From Pigmentiphaga aceris (lineage in GTDB: Bacteria > Pseudomonadota > Gammaproteobacteria > Burkholderiales > Burkholderiaceae_B), in assembly GCF_008119665.1 (NCBI RefSeq), contig NZ_CP043046.1, forward strand, positions 4,340,001 through 4,404,000: a DNA stretch of 64,000 nt. Direction: 5' to 3'. This document shows positions 54,316 through 64,000 of this stretch, piece by piece. The position numbers and the translations under genes were made by a program. Position 1 is the stretch's first letter, and each line of letters opens with the position of its first letter. Under the pieces are notes generated by a model. That model was not told the DNA's origin. It worked only from the letters and a program-made list of their open reading frames with translations, and did not search any database.

Positions 54316-55536
54316 TTATTTCTTGGCGACCAGCGAGCAAGCGCTGCGTTCGAGGGGCTGGAAGGCTTCCGCAGCCGGCACGGTGGCGGCCAGCTTGTAG
54401 TAGTCCCACGGTGCCTTGGATTCGGCCGGCGTCTTCACCTGGAACAGGTACATGTCGTGGATCACGCGACCATCGGGACGAATCGATGCGTTGCGCATCA
54501 CGTCATCTTTGATCGGGATCTCACGCATCTTGTCGGCCACCACTTTGCCGTCGGTGCTGTTGGTGGCGGCAACTGCCTTCAGGTAATGGCGCACGCTGGA
54601 ATACACACCGGCCTGGACCATGGTGGGTTTCAGGTTGCGGAAGGACTGCTGGAAACGGTTGGACCATTGGCGGGTCTGGTCGTCGAAGTCCCAATAAAAG
54701 CCATCAACGAAGCTGAGCCCTTGCGCGGTCTGCAAGCCCAGCGCGTGGATATCGGACAGGAACACCAGCAGCGCGGCCAGCTTCTGGCCGCCCGCCACAA
54801 TGCCGAATTCCGATGCTTGTTTAAGCGTGTTGACGGTGTCCTGGCCGCCATTGGCCAGCGCCACCACTTGTGCCTTCGAGCTTTGTGCCTGCAACAAGAA
54901 GGATGCGAAGTCAGGTGCGTTCAGCGGGTGGCGCACACTGCCCATCACGGTGCCGCCAGCCGCTCTCACGATGTCGCTGGCTTCTTTTTCCAGTGAATGG
55001 CCGAAGGCGTAATCGACGGTCAGGAAGTACCAGGACTTGGCCCCGGTGCTGACCAGGCCGCGCGCCGCCGCGGCCGATTGCGAGTAGCTGTCGAACATCC
55101 AGTGGAAGCCGGTGGCAGAGCAGTCTTCGTTGGTCAGGCGGGTGGTTGCCGGGCCGGAGAACAGCGCCACGCGGTTCTTTTCCTTGGCAATCTGCTGCAC
55201 AGCCAATGCAGCTGCCGAGTTGGTCAGGTCGGCCACCACGTTGACGTTGTCGCGGTCGAACCATTCGCGCGCACGGGCGGCGGCGACATCGGCCTTGTTC
55301 TGGTTGTCGGCCGAGATCACTTCGATCGTCATGCCTTTGCACTCGGCTTGCAGGCAGTCGTCAACCGCCAGCTTGGCAGCTGCCACCGAGCCCGCGCCGC
55401 CCATGGCGGCGTAGGTGCCGGACATATCGGTCAAGATGCCGATCTTGACGGCGGGTTTGGCCTGGGCGGTGGCTGCGTGGGGGACGACTGCCGTGAATCC
55501 GGCCGCAAACATTGCGGCAAGCAGGGTGCGCTTCAT
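54316..55536 (-). CDS. ABC transporter substrate-binding protein, branched-chain amino acid type
   Basis: 406 aa LivJ-like protein. Signal peptide KRTLLAAMFAAGFTAVVPHAATA, then VKIGILTDMSGTYAAMGGAGSV, the first beta-alpha unit of the Peripla_BP_6 fold, and SWYFLTVDYAFGHSLEKEA. It has no neighbouring permease or ATPase. It is upstream of mmsA in the same direction, so it may import the carbon source that mmsA helps degrade. Confidence 0.9.
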   Translation of the reverse strand: MKRTLLAAMFAAGFTAVVPHAATAQAKPAVKIGILTDMSGTYAAMGGAGSVAAAKLAVDDCLQAECKGMTIEVISADNQNKADVAAARAREWFDRDNVNVVADLTNSAAALAVQQIAKEKNRVALFSGPATTRLTNEDCSATGFHWMFDSYSQSAAAARGLVSTGAKSWYFLTVDYAFGHSLEKEASDIVRAAGGTVMGSVRHPLNAPDFASFLLQAQSSKAQVVALANGGQDTVNTLKQASEFGIVAGGQKLAALLVFLSDIHALGLQTAQGLSFVDGFYWDFDDQTRQWSNRFQQSFRNLKPTMVQAGVYSSVRHYLKAVAATNSTDGKVVADKMREIPIKDDVMRNASIRPDGRVIHDMYLFQVKTPAESKAPWDYYKLAATVPAAEAFQPLERSACSLVAKK

Positions 55537-55811
55537 TGCCTATCTCCTGGGACTGCTTGTTTTCGCGATGCCGTCGTGACGCGGCACGCATAGGGGGCTT
55601 CTCTTAGGGGCTTCTCTTTGTTATCCAAAGAGTCTAGCTGCGCGAAAACGCTTGTGCGCACCACCTAAGGGCTTGTCCGCAGAGGGACGCCCCGGGGTTC
55701 CCAAGCAGGCAATAGACAGGTGCGCGGGGATAAAAAAATCCCGCCGGCGGCATCTGCACGCGGGCGGGATCATCGAAGCGGACGACGCTGGTCAGGCGTC
55801 GCAAGCCAAGT
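55537..55811. terminator. Intergenic region with lptF terminator
   Basis: The inverted repeat ATCCCGCC (55738-55745) and GGCGGGAT (55762-55769) is followed on the minus strand by TTTTTTT, so it ends the lptF transcript about 40 bp after its stop. The rest should contain the promoter of the binding-protein gene; nothing else is recognised. Confidence 0.8.
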
Positions 55812-56909
55812 CTATGCAGCTTTGCTGCGTCGTTGCCGTTTGGGCGCTGGCAGCTTGAGCCGGAAGTACAGCAAGGTCGCAGTCAGCCCTGCGACGATGG
55901 CATGAATCGCCCACACACCAATGCTGAAACTCAGACGCCCGCTGTTCACCGATGCCTGCGACAAACTCACCAGATTCAGGTAAAGCAGCGCCACCAGCAA
56001 GGCAATCACCACGTCACCGGATCGGCCCAGACGCGGATTCACCGCACCCAGCGGAATCGCCAGCAGCGCCAGGTTCACGGCCAGGATCGGCAGGCCGATA
56101 CGCCACAGCAGCTCGCCCAGCGCCCGGCCAGCCGGGTTCTGGATCAGGTCGGGCGTGGACCGCAGCTTGGTAGACGGGTCGGACAACAGGAAGTCGTGCG
56201 CCCGTTCCAGCCGCACGCCGTAACGCTCGAAGTCCATGATGCGGAAGGTGGGCTGGCCAGGGGTCAGCTCGTAGCGGTTGCCGGTCTCCAGCACCATGAA
56301 ACGGTCGCCGTTGGGCATTTCCTCGATGCGCCCACCGCTGGCGGTGATGATGCTGATCCGGCCAGCTTCGATGGCACGCACGAATACGTTGGACACCCGA
56401 TCGGCCGTGTCGTTGGCCGATTCCACGAAGAACACACGATCGGTGCCGCCGGATTCACCGAATTGCCCAGGTGTGACCTTGGCGATGTCGGACCGGTTTT
56501 CGTAACGTTCGCGGTATTCGCTGATCTGCCGGTAAGACCACGGCGAGACCCCCAGGGTCAGGGCCGCGACCACCAGGCCACAGGGAATCGCAAATTGCAG
56601 CACGGGCCGAATCCAGCCAAGCAGGCTGATGCCGCTGGCGAACCACACGACCATCTCGGATTCGCGGTAGTTGCGGGTGACCGTGGTCAACACCGCGATG
56701 AACACGGTGACCGACACAATCGTTGGCAAGGCATTGATCGTGGAGAAGGTGGCCATGCCGATCACGGCGTCCGCGCCGATGCGACCGGCTGCGGCTTCGC
56801 CAAGCAGGCGTACCAGCAACACGCTTAGCCAGACCACGACCAGGGTGGAGAACACCACGCTGGCATGACTGGTCAGTTCATTACGGACAGAGCGCTGAAA
56901 CAGGGACAC
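55812..56909 (-). CDS. lptF: Lipopolysaccharide export permease LptF
   Basis: 365 aa if GTG 56909 is the start (SLFQRSVRNELTSHA follows, the family's usual beginning); no Shine-Dalgarno is obvious and the frame is open to 57002. TM helices flank a periplasmic beta-jellyroll (about 130-260: VFFVESANDTADRVSNVFV). With LptG and LptB2 it extracts LPS from the inner membrane. lptG should be next but is not in this location. Divergent from pepA, as in many beta- and gammaproteobacteria. Confidence 0.9.
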   Translation of the reverse strand: MSLFQRSVRNELTSHASVVFSTLVVVWLSVLLVRLLGEAAAGRIGADAVIGMATFSTINALPTIVSVTVFIAVLTTVTRNYRESEMVVWFASGISLLGWIRPVLQFAIPCGLVVAALTLGVSPWSYRQISEYRERYENRSDIAKVTPGQFGESGGTDRVFFVESANDTADRVSNVFVRAIEAGRISIITASGGRIEEMPNGDRFMVLETGNRYELTPGQPTFRIMDFERYGVRLERAHDFLLSDPSTKLRSTPDLIQNPAGRALGELLWRIGLPILAVNLALLAIPLGAVNPRLGRSGDVVIALLVALLYLNLVSLSQASVNSGRLSFSIGVWAIHAIVAGLTATLLYFRLKLPAPKRQRRSKAA

Positions 56910-57012
56910 GAGGAATTCGGGAGTAAGGCTTGAGCGGAAAAAAGCGGTGACGCGTGCATCGGGAAGATTCTGCGGGATAATCGCAGATCGGCCGGACGCC
57001 AACCGGAGCGGT

Positions 57013-57085
57013 TGCAGCTACTGAATTGCAGCCACTGAGTTGCAGCCAACAAAATCGCAGCCAACGAACTTGCAGCCAAGAAACT
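57013..57085. repeat. Five tandem 14-15-nt repeats in the lptF / pepA intergenic region
   Basis: Units start at 57013, 57027, 57041, 57056 and 57071, each of the form TTGCAGCYAMYRAA with small changes (TTGCAGCTACTGAA, TTGCAGCCACTGAG, TTGCAGCCAACAAAA, TCGCAGCCAACGAAC, TTGCAGCCAAGAAAC). They lie between the divergent start of lptF and pepA, inside the region that must hold both promoters. Confidence 0.85.
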
Positions 57086-57155
57086 GCGTTCGACGTGAAG
57101 TCGGACATGCAGCCACACTGGCAGTCACACACTGAAGAAACGAGGAAAAACGTCA

Positions 57156-58679
57156 ATGGAATTTAGCACACAGACCGCCTCCGTCGAGAAGATCAAGACC
57201 GCCGCACTGGCAGTCGGCGTCTATACGAATGGCGTACTGAGCCCCGCCGCAGACGTGATCGATCGCGCAAGCGCCGGTGCGGTACGCGCGGTGGTCGGCA
57301 GCGATTTCAAGGGCCGTTCCGGCGAGACCCTGGTGCTGCGCAACCTCGCTGGCGTCGCCGCCAAGCGTGTGGTGCTGGTGGGCCTGGGTGCCCAGGAAGA
57401 CATCAAGCCGCGCAGCTTGCAGGCAGCGCACCGCGCCGCCGCAGGTGCCCTGGTGTCGCTTGGCGTGACCGAAGGCGTGTCGGCGCTGGCGGCTATTCCC
57501 GTGGAAGGCACCGACCCGCGCTGGAGCGCGCGCATTGCCGCGATTGCAGTTGGTGACGCTACCTATCGTTACGACACCACCTTCGGCAAGAAAGACCCGG
57601 AAGCAGCCGTCAAGCTCGTCAAGCTGGGCCTGGCGCTGGAACGCGCTGCCGTCAAGGAAGCCGATGCCGGCCTGCGCGAAGGCTCGGCAATCGCCACTGG
57701 CATGTCGCTCACCAAGGACCTGGGCAATCTGCCGCCGAACATCTGCACCCCCACCTACCTGGGCCAGACCGCTCGCAAGATGGCGCGCAGCCACAAGCTG
57801 AAGGTGGAAGTGCTGGACCGCAAGCAGATCGAAGCCCTGAACATGGGCTCGTTCCTGTCGGTGGCACGCGGCTCGGACGAACCGCCGAAGTTCATCGTGC
57901 TGCGTCACGAAGGTGCCAAGCTGGCTGCACCGGTCAAGACCGTGCGCGGCAAGCCCGCCCCGGCAGCCGCCCCCATCGTGCTGGTCGGCAAGGGCATCAC
58001 CTTTGATTCGGGCGGCATCTCGCTCAAGCCCGGCGCGGGCATGGACGAAATGAAGTACGACATGTGCGGTGCCGCCAGCGTGTTCGGCACGCTCAGCGCC
58101 GTGGCTGAACTGCAACTGCCCATCGACGTGATCGGCGTGATCCCGACCTGCGAGAACATGCCCAACGGCCGTGCGCTGAAGCCGGGCGATGTGGTCACCA
58201 GCATGTCGGGCCAGACCATCGAAATTCTGAACACCGACGCCGAAGGCCGTCTGATTCTGTGCGATGCGCTGACCTACGTGGAGCGCTTCAAGCCGGCCGC
58301 CGTGATCGACTTGGCTACCTTGACCGGCGCGTGCATCACCGCGCTGGGTTACATCAATTCCGGTCTGTTCAGCCCCGACGACGCGCTGGCCGACGAACTG
58401 CTGGCAGCCTCTCGCACCGCCCTGGACCCGGCATGGCGCATGCCGCTGGACGAGGCCTATCAGGAACAGCTGAAGTCCAACTTCGCTGACATGGCCAACA
58501 TCGGTGGTCCCCCGGCTGGTGCAGTGACCGCTGCTTGCTTCCTGTCGCGCTTCACCAAGCAGTACCGCTGGGCGCACCTGGACATCGCCGGCACCGCGTG
58601 GCGCAGTGGCAAGGACAAAGGCGCGTCGGGCCGTCCGGTGCCGCTGCTGATGCAATACCTGTTGTCGACGGTGAAATGA
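57156..58679 (+). CDS. pepA: Leucyl aminopeptidase PepA
   Basis: 507 aa M17 peptidase, ATG 57156 with GAGGAAAAA before it. The metal and catalytic motifs are [29 protein letters not shown] and the family signature [10 protein letters not shown]. It cleaves N-terminal residues from peptides in the cytoplasm; E. coli PepA also binds DNA. Its stop overlaps the holC start (ATGA). Confidence 0.96.
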   Translation: MEFSTQTASVEKIKTAALAVGVYTNGVLSPAADVIDRASAGAVRAVVGSDFKGRSGETLVLRNLAGVAAKRVVLVGLGAQEDIKPRSLQAAHRAAAGALVSLGVTEGVSALAAIPVEGTDPRWSARIAAIAVGDATYRYDTTFGKKDPEAAVKLVKLGLALERAAVKEADAGLREGSAIATGMSLTKDLGNLPPNICTPTYLGQTARKMARSHKLKVEVLDRKQIEALNMGSFLSVARGSDEPPKFIVLRHEGAKLAAPVKTVRGKPAPAAAPIVLVGKGITFDSGGISLKPGAGMDEMKYDMCGAASVFGTLSAVAELQLPIDVIGVIPTCENMPNGRALKPGDVVTSMSGQTIEILNTDAEGRLILCDALTYVERFKPAAVIDLATLTGACITALGYINSGLFSPDDALADELLAASRTALDPAWRMPLDEAYQEQLKSNFADMANIGGPPAGAVTAACFLSRFTKQYRWAHLDIAGTAWRSGKDKGASGRPVPLLMQYLLSTVK

Positions 58680-59107
58680 CGTCTATTGCATTTGCTTTCG
58701 GTGCGCCGGATCGCCTGCGCACCGCTTGCGAGATCGTCAAGCGGCACTACCAGGCCGGCCACAAGGTGGTCGTCTGGTGTCGTGATCCCGCGCGTCTGGC
58801 CGCGTTCGACAAGCTGCTGTGGAGCTTCGAAGACATTTCCTTCGTGCCCCATGTGTTTGCCAAGGATGCCTTGGCCGCACAGACGCCGGTGGTATTGACC
58901 GCCGATGAAGGTGAAACCCCGCACCATCAGTGGTTGCTGAATCTGGACGATGCGTGGCCACCGATCTACGCGCGTTTCGAGAAGCTCATTGAAGTGGTGT
59001 CCAACGATGCCGCCGACCGCGAGGCGGCACGGAATCGTTGGCGGTTCTATCAAGGCTGTGGACATCCGATTGCACGCCACGATCTGACGCGCAACGAAAT
59101 GCCCTGA
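58676..59107 (+). CDS. holC: DNA polymerase III chi subunit
   Basis: 143 aa. Start ATG 58676 overlaps pepA. Segments [20 protein letters not shown] and [31 protein letters not shown] (given in two parts) fit the chi family, which links the clamp loader to SSB. Coupling with pepA is conserved across proteobacteria. Confidence 0.92.
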   Translation: MTSIAFAFGAPDRLRTACEIVKRHYQAGHKVVVWCRDPARLAAFDKLLWSFEDISFVPHVFAKDALAAQTPVVLTADEGETPHHQWLLNLDDAWPPIYARFEKLIEVVSNDAADREAARNRWRFYQGCGHPIARHDLTRNEMP

Positions 59108-59182
59108 GTGCGTGGCGTGATGCCCCAAGACCGGCGTCACGCAGTACGATCTTTCGAACCTCTTTTATATAGTTGGACGGCC

Positions 59183-59905
59183 ATGATCACGGCACGCCCC
59201 GGCACAAATACGACAAGCATCCCCATCCTGACCGAAGTGCTGGAGTTGCCGCAGCAGTTGGCAACCCCGGTGCCCGTGGTGCCGCAGGAACTGGTTCCTC
59301 AACACCTGACGCCCGAACCCGTGGTCCCGCCGCCGCCCGAGCCGCTGGTGATGCGCACGCGTGGCAGCAGCGGATCGGCCACGTTTTCGACGCAAATCGT
59401 CGATGCAGCCGGTTTGTCGGACCACGTGATACCGCCTCCCCCGGTTGGTGAACCGGCCGCACCGGTCGTCACGGCCAGTGCTGCGCCCGAAGCCGCCGCG
59501 CCCTCCGTTGATGCCGAAGCGCCTGTATCACCTTTAATGAACGCAACGACGCCCTCGGTCTTTGTCCCCGCGCCAGCGCAACCCGCCGCAACGGCATCGT
59601 CCACCGTGACGCCGATCAGCGCAGCGCCTTCTCGCCCCACGGCATCGCTGTCGATCGTGCCGCCGGCACCGGCTGCGCCCGCGCTGGACTTGGATGCGCT
59701 GGCCGAACGCCTGCGCAACAATGTGCTGGCCGACTTGCAGGAACGTATCGAACCGGTATTGCGCGCACGCATGGCTCAACGTCTGGAACCGATCCTGCGC
59801 ACGGCCTTGGCAGATATATCCGGCGGGCTGCAGGAAGAACTGGCCAGCATGGTCGACGAAGCGGTGGAAAAGGCATTGATCCACCACGTCACGACGCAGA
59901 ACTGA
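59183..59905 (+). CDS. Pro/Ala-rich hypothetical protein (DUF2486-like)
   Basis: 240 aa from ATG 59183. The start MITARPGTNTTSIPILTEVL is followed by about 150 low-complexity residues rich in Pro, Ala and Val. A conserved-looking helical C-terminus is ALAERLRNNVLADLQERIEPVL and then AQRLEPILRTALADISGGLQEELASMV (in parts). The short N-terminal IPILTEV motif plus C-terminal amphipathic helices are seen in Burkholderiales proteins next to holC. Function unknown. Confidence 0.7.
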   Translation: MITARPGTNTTSIPILTEVLELPQQLATPVPVVPQELVPQHLTPEPVVPPPPEPLVMRTRGSSGSATFSTQIVDAAGLSDHVIPPPPVGEPAAPVVTASAAPEAAAPSVDAEAPVSPLMNATTPSVFVPAPAQPAATASSTVTPISAAPSRPTASLSIVPPAPAAPALDLDALAERLRNNVLADLQERIEPVLRARMAQRLEPILRTALADISGGLQEELASMVDEAVEKALIHHVTTQN

Positions 59906-59926
59906 ACCAGCACTGCAAGAAAGCAA

Positions 59927-59965
59927 AAGGCGCTGCAGGCCATGATGGCTTGCAGCGCCTTTTTT
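59927..59965 (+). terminator. Intrinsic terminator after pepA-holC operon
   Basis: Stem AAGGCGCTGCA (59927-59937) and TGCAGCGCCTT (59951-59961), followed by T-rich TTTTT. Confidence 0.92.
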
Positions 59966-60098
59966 ATTGGGTGCTGACTGAAATGGGTACAACTGGATAA
60001 GTCCAATCCAGGCAGGCGCTGACTGACGCAGCGCCCATCAGCTCACCACGCCAGGTAGCGCAGCAACAGATTTACCGGGCAGGATTTAACAAGCAGAT

Positions 60099-60896
60099 TT
60101 ACCAAGCCGGAATCAGCGATCCCTTGTACTTCTCTGCCATGAAGGTCTTCACTTCCGGCGAGTTGTAAGCCGCCACCAGCTTCTTCGCCCAGGGCTTGTC
60201 CTTGTCCTCGGTGCGCACGACGATGATGTTGGCGTAGGGGCTCTTGGCATCTTCCACCGCAATGCCGTCCTTGCTGGCCGACAGACCGGCCTTGAAGGCG
60301 AAGTCGTTGTTGATGGCGGCGGCATCCAGATCATCCAGCGAGCGCGGCAATTGTGCGGCGTCCAGCGGGATCAGCTTCAGCTTCTTCGGATTCTCGATCA
60401 CGTCACGCGGCGTGGCGTTGCCGTTCTTCACGGCTTCCGGGCTCAGCTTGATCAGGCCGAACTGCTGCAACAACAGCAAGGCGCGGTTGCCATTCGACGG
60501 ATCGTTCTGCACACCGACCGATGCACCTTCCTTCAGGTCGTTCAGCGACTTCACCTTGCGCGAGTAGTACGCCAGCGGCGCGGTGAAGGTGTAGCCGACG
60601 GTGGTCAGCTTGTAGCCGCGCTGCTTGATCTGCGCGTCGAGGAAAGGCTGGTGCTGGAAAGAATTTGCGTCCAGATCGCCTGCGTCCAGCGCGGCGTTGG
60701 GCAGTTGATAGTCGTTGAAGGTCACGACTTTCACGGTCAGTCCGTCGCGCTCGGCGACCTTGCTTACGACCTTGAAGATTTCTTCGGAATTGCCGACCGT
60801 CACGCCAACGGTGACGGTGGACTTGTCTTGTGCGAATGCGCCGCTTGCAGCAACAACCAGCGCAAGGGCGGCAACAGATTTGAACAGCAACTGCAT
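60099..60896 (-). CDS. MetQ/NlpA-family binding protein, paralogue 1
   Basis: 265 aa. Signal peptide LLFKSVAALALVVAASGAFA, then the family start TVTVGVTVGNSEEIFKVVSKVAER and the core YQLPNAALDAGDLDANSFQH. The ending is YKGSLIPAW. There is no lipobox Cys, so it is a soluble periplasmic form. It is the downstream member of a tandem pair with about 75% visible similarity to paralogue 2. No metN or metI is next to it. Methionine or a related compound is the family ligand. Confidence 0.9.
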   Translation of the reverse strand: MQLLFKSVAALALVVAASGAFAQDKSTVTVGVTVGNSEEIFKVVSKVAERDGLTVKVVTFNDYQLPNAALDAGDLDANSFQHQPFLDAQIKQRGYKLTTVGYTFTAPLAYYSRKVKSLNDLKEGASVGVQNDPSNGNRALLLLQQFGLIKLSPEAVKNGNATPRDVIENPKKLKLIPLDAAQLPRSLDDLDAAAINNDFAFKAGLSASKDGIAVEDAKSPYANIIVVRTEDKDKPWAKKLVAAYNSPEVKTFMAEKYKGSLIPAW

Positions 60897-60965
60897 GATG
60901 CCTCGGGGAAAAACGAAATATGTGGGAAGCGAATCATGCCACCACAGTTATTCCCAGAAAACACT

Positions 60966-60990
60966 AAAACGGCATTTTTCATGCCGTTTT
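60966..60990 (-). terminator. Hairpin between metQ paralogues
   Basis: Arms AAAACGGCAT (60966-60975) and ATGCCGTTTT (60981-60990), 5-nt loop. It lies 26 bp after the stop of paralogue 2 and suggests separate transcription of the two genes. Confidence 0.75.
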
Positions 60991-61015
60991 AGTTATTAAG
61001 CGTTTGCAGCGCGGC

Positions 61016-61813
61016 TTACCAGGCGGGGATCAGCGATCCCTTGTACTTGGCTTCGATGAACTCGCGCACTTCCGGCGACTGGTAGGCAGCCACCAGCGGC
61101 TTGACCCACGACTTGCCCTGATCTTCAGTACGCACCGCGATCAGGTTGGCGTAGATGCCCTTGGCGTCTTCCACCGCAATACCGTCCTTGGCAGCGCTCA
61201 GGCCAGCCTTGAATGCGTAGTCGTTGTTGATCGACGCAACATCCAGGTCATCCAGCGAACGCGGCAGTTGGGCGGCGTCCAGCGGCACCAGCTTCAGCTT
61301 GCGCGGGTTCTCGATCACATCCTTGGGCGTGGCGGTGTTGGCGGCCACGGCTTCAGGCTTCAGGGTGATCAGCTTGTACTTTTGCAGCAACAGCAGCGCA
61401 CGATTGCCATTGGACGGGTCGTTCTGAATGCCGACGCTTGCACCTTCCGGCAGTTGGTCCAGCGACTTGTACTTCTTGGAATAGAAGGCCAGCGGTGCGG
61501 TGATGGTGTAGCCGACCGGGGTGAGTGCAAAGCCACGCGCCTTGATCTGGTTGTCCAGGAAAGGCTTGTGCTGGAACGCATTGGCGTCCAGATCCCCCGC
61601 CGCCAAGGCAGCGTTGGGAAGCTGGTAGTCGTTGAACACCACGACCTTGATCTTCAGGCCGCTGCGCTCAGCCACCTTGCTGACCACCTTGAAGATTTCT
61701 TCGCCATTGCCGACCGACACGCCCACCGTGATGGACGTCTTGTCTTGGGCGGATGCGCTCAGGGCGACGGCAGTCAGTGCGACGGCCGCGGCCGCCTTGA
61801 ACAGGAACTTCAT
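61016..61813 (-). CDS. MetQ/NlpA-family binding protein, paralogue 2
   Basis: 265 aa from ATG 61813 (MKFLFKAAAAVALTAVALSA); the frame extends to 61870 but the signal peptide and GGAGA at a good distance fix this start. It has the same layout as paralogue 1 with TSITVGVSVGNGEEIFKVV, YQLPNAALAAGDLDANAFQH and the identical final YKGSLIPAW. It also lacks a lipobox. Both copies are intact and clearly arose by tandem duplication. They may bind D- and L-methionine or different sulphur compounds; this is inference. Confidence 0.9.
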   Translation of the reverse strand: MKFLFKAAAAVALTAVALSASAQDKTSITVGVSVGNGEEIFKVVSKVAERSGLKIKVVVFNDYQLPNAALAAGDLDANAFQHKPFLDNQIKARGFALTPVGYTITAPLAFYSKKYKSLDQLPEGASVGIQNDPSNGNRALLLLQKYKLITLKPEAVAANTATPKDVIENPRKLKLVPLDAAQLPRSLDDLDVASINNDYAFKAGLSAAKDGIAVEDAKGIYANLIAVRTEDQGKSWVKPLVAAYQSPEVREFIEAKYKGSLIPAW

Positions 61814-62083
61814 GAAATCTCCGGAACGGATTCGAATTGATGAACGAATCGTGCCAGCGGGCTTATCCATAGAGAAATACTATCGCGGCATGTCCATATG
61901 CAACCAAGGAATATATGGGCCTGCCAAATCACCGCCCAGGGAATAAAGAAATCTCGTTGTCGATATGCCTGTACGCGCTCAAAGACGCCATAGCGCCCCG
62001 GTTCAAGCCGGTGGCACGCTAAACTAGACGGTTTTCCGCCCCGGCTTCGATTCCGGCTGCGGTCGCCACCCCCGGATATCCTG
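61814..62083. promoter_or_regulatory. Divergent intergenic region metQ / valS
   Basis: About 270 bp between two divergent genes. The part next to metQ is AT-rich (TATGGATA-like stretches near 61866-61918). I could not assign promoters or a T-box/SAM-type leader. Confidence 0.4.
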
Positions 62084-64000
62084 ATGACACAAGTTTCCCC
62101 CGCCACTCCCTCGCCTGAGCAAGACGAACTGCCCAAGAGCTTCGATCCGGCACCGATCGAGTCGTGCTGGTACCCCGAGTGGGAAAGCCGTGGTTATTTC
62201 GCCGCTGGCACCCACACCAAGACGGCCGACGCCGACAAGACTTTCGCCACCCAGTTGCCGCCGCCGAACGTGACCGGCACGCTGCACATGGGCCACGCCT
62301 TCAACCAGACCATCATGGATGGCCTGACGCGCTACCACCGCATGCGCGGCTTCGACACCGTGTGGGTGCCGGGCACCGACCACGCCGGTATCGCCACGCA
62401 GATCGTGGTTGAACGCCAGCTGGACGCACAGAAGGTGTCGCGCCACGACCTGGGCCGCCCCGCTTTCCTGGAAAAAGTCTGGGAATGGAAGAAGTTCTCG
62501 GGCGGCACCATCACCGGCCAGATGCGTCGCCTGGGCGCATCCACCGACTGGAAGCGCGAATACTTCACGATGGACGACACGATGTCGCGTGGCGTTGTCG
62601 AAACCTTCGTGCGCCTGTTCGAACAAGGCCTGATCTATCGCGGCAAGCGCCTGGTCAACTGGGACCCGAAGCTGGGTACGGCAGTGTCCGATCTGGAAGT
62701 GGTCAGCGAGGAAGAAGACGGCCACCTGTGGTTCATCCGCTATCCGGTGGATGGCAGCGACGAATCGATCACGGTTGCCACCACCCGCCCGGAAACCATG
62801 CTGGGCGACTCGGCCGTCATGGTCCACCCGGAAGACGAGCGTTATCAGCACCTGGTTGGCAAGAACGTGCGCCTGCCGCTGTCTGATCGCCTGATCCCGA
62901 TCATTGCCGACGACTACGTCGAGCGTGAATTCGGTACCGGTGCCGTGAAGGTCACGCCTGCGCATGACTTCAACGACTATGCCGTGGGCCAACGCCACAA
63001 GCTGCCGCTGATTTCCGTGCTGACGCTGGAAGCCAACATCAACGACAACGCGCCGGCCAAGTACCAGGGCATGGAGCGCTTTGCCGCCCGCAAGGCCGTG
63101 GTTGCCGATCTGGAAGAACAAGGTCTGCTGGTCGAAACCCGCAAGCACAAGCTGATGGTGCCGCGCGGCGACCGCACGCAGTCGGTGATCGAGCCGATGC
63201 TGACCGACCAGTGGTTCGTCGCCATGAGCAAGCCGGCCCCCGAAGGCACGCTGAACCCGGGCAAGTCGATCGCCGAAGTGTCGCTGGACGTGGTGGCCAA
63301 GGGCGAGATCAAGTTCTACCCGGAAAACTGGACCAACACCTACAACCAGTGGCTGAACAACATCCAGGACTGGTGCATCTCGCGCCAACTGTGGTGGGGC
63401 CATCAGATCCCGGCCTGGTATGCGGAAGACGGCCAGATCTTCGTGGGCCGTAGCGAGGCGGAAGCGACCGAGAAAGCCCGCGCCGCTGGCGTGACCGGCG
63501 TGCTTACCCGCGATCCCGACGTGCTGGACACTTGGTTCTCGTCGGCACTGGTGCCCTTCACCACCATGGGCTGGCCCGACAAGACGCCTGACCTGGACCG
63601 CTACCTGCCGTCGTCCGTGCTGGTCACGGGCTTCGACATCATCTTCTTCTGGGTAGCGCGCATGGTCATGATGACCACGCACTTCACCGGCCAGGTGCCG
63701 TTCAAGGACGTGTACGTGCACGGCCTGATCCGCGACGCGGAAGGCCAGAAGATGAGCAAGTCCAAGGGCAACACGCTTGACCCGGTGGACCTGATCGACG
63801 GTATCGACCTGGAAACCCTGGTGGGCAAGCGCACGACCGGCTTGATGAACCCGAAGCAGGCAGAATCGATCACCAAGAAGACCCGCAAGGAATACCCGGA
63901 CGGCATTCCGTCCTTCGGTGCCGATGCACTGCGCTTCACCATGGCTGCCTACGCCACGCTGGGCCGCAACATCAACTTCGATCTGAAGCGCTGCGAGGGT
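62084..64000 (+). CDS. valS: Valyl-tRNA synthetase, 3' end outside window
   Basis: The first 639 codons of ValS from ATG 62084; the family has about 950 residues. The class I signature is [13 protein letters not shown] at residues 59-71, the editing domain region [18 protein letters not shown] follows, and [18 protein letters not shown] starts near residue 556. It attaches valine to tRNA-Val and edits mischarged threonine. An antisense open frame over this gene is a GC artefact. Confidence 0.97.
   Translation, partial: MTQVSPATPSPEQDELPKSFDPAPIESCWYPEWESRGYFAAGTHTKTADADKTFATQLPPPNVTGTLHMGHAFNQTIMDGLTRYHRMRGFDTVWVPGTDHAGIATQIVVERQLDAQKVSRHDLGRPAFLEKVWEWKKFSGGTITGQMRRLGASTDWKREYFTMDDTMSRGVVETFVRLFEQGLIYRGKRLVNWDPKLGTAVSDLEVVSEEEDGHLWFIRYPVDGSDESITVATTRPETMLGDSAVMVHPEDERYQHLVGKNVRLPLSDRLIPIIADDYVEREFGTGAVKVTPAHDFNDYAVGQRHKLPLISVLTLEANINDNAPAKYQGMERFAARKAVVADLEEQGLLVETRKHKLMVPRGDRTQSVIEPMLTDQWFVAMSKPAPEGTLNPGKSIAEVSLDVVAKGEIKFYPENWTNTYNQWLNNIQDWCISRQLWWGHQIPAWYAEDGQIFVGRSEAEATEKARAAGVTGVLTRDPDVLDTWFSSALVPFTTMGWPDKTPDLDRYLPSSVLVTGFDIIFFWVARMVMMTTHFTGQVPFKDVYVHGLIRDAEGQKMSKSKGNTLDPVDLIDGIDLETLVGKRTTGLMNPKQAESITKKTRKEYPDGIPSFGADALRFTMAAYATLGRNINFDLKRCEG

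Noticed and set aside
61814..62083. SAM-type riboswitch for metQ or T-box for valS
   Set aside because: No conserved core or specifier-type structure was recognised, and such leaders are not expected in this group.
62024..63721. 565-codon antisense frame over valS
   Set aside because: Mirror frame of a strongly conserved gene in GC-rich DNA; no recognisable domain. The same holds for the long antisense frames over pepA (57153-58655), fumA (42495-44093), the symporter (29760-31304) and acs (39350-40729).

Overview
The window looks like a chromosomal segment of a GC-rich betaproteobacterium of the order Burkholderiales, probably Alcaligenaceae-like (Bordetella/Achromobacter relatives). This is inferred from the lptF / pepA-holC arrangement, the tandem metQ genes, the CysB-type regulator, propionyl-CoA synthetase, and the Fur-box-like palindromes; it was not tested by any search. 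No prophage, integrase or insertion sequence was recognised.

Layout. 1-5747: a partial aldo/keto reductase faces a three-gene catabolic cassette (flavin-dependent monooxygenase, peptide-type ABC binding protein, amidase). 5846-18207: a complete type I-E CRISPR-Cas locus transcribed leftward: cas8e-cse2-cas7e-cas5e-cas6e-cas1-cas2 (all tightly spaced or overlapping), then CRISPR array 2 (33 repeats), then cas3, then CRISPR array 1 (25 repeats). Both arrays have the same leader on their right side. 18208-18508: a short intergenic region between cas8e and a hipBA toxin-antitoxin operon. It holds the most interesting object here, a crRNA-like guide gene on the plus strand. It has a degenerate CRISPR repeat with a compensated hairpin and intact 8-nt handle, a 21-nt pseudo-spacer, and a second hairpin repeat. 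The first 12 nt of the pseudo-spacer match a site just upstream of cas8e that carries an AAG PAM. This is the layout of a CreA/CreR guide, by which Cascade would repress its own operon. A 19-codon ORF with a Shine-Dalgarno sequence lies between target and guide, where a CreT toxin would be expected.

18508-25041: hipBA, a 505-aa repeat-like protein of unknown function, a secreted hypothetical, an RhlE-type RNA helicase, a small outer-membrane barrel protein and tRNA-Ser(GGA). 25104-31891 (minus): PepSY membrane protein, TonB-dependent receptor, DUF2946 protein, sodium:solute symporter and its DUF4212 partner. 32262-39178 (plus): a siderophore uptake operon (TonB receptor, binding protein, two FecCD permeases, ATPase, FhuF reductase) behind a perfect Fur-box-like palindrome.

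39386-64000: mostly housekeeping and central metabolism. It includes acetyl-CoA synthetase, UPF0114 protein, class I fumarase, TerC protein, UMF1-type MFS transporter, GlcG/HbpS-like protein, propionyl-CoA synthetase, NlpC/P60 hydrolase, DUF2325 protein, CysB-type regulator, methylmalonate-semialdehyde dehydrogenase with an ABC binding protein, LptF, PepA, HolC, a Pro/Ala-rich protein, two MetQ paralogues, and the first two thirds of ValS, which runs off the right edge.
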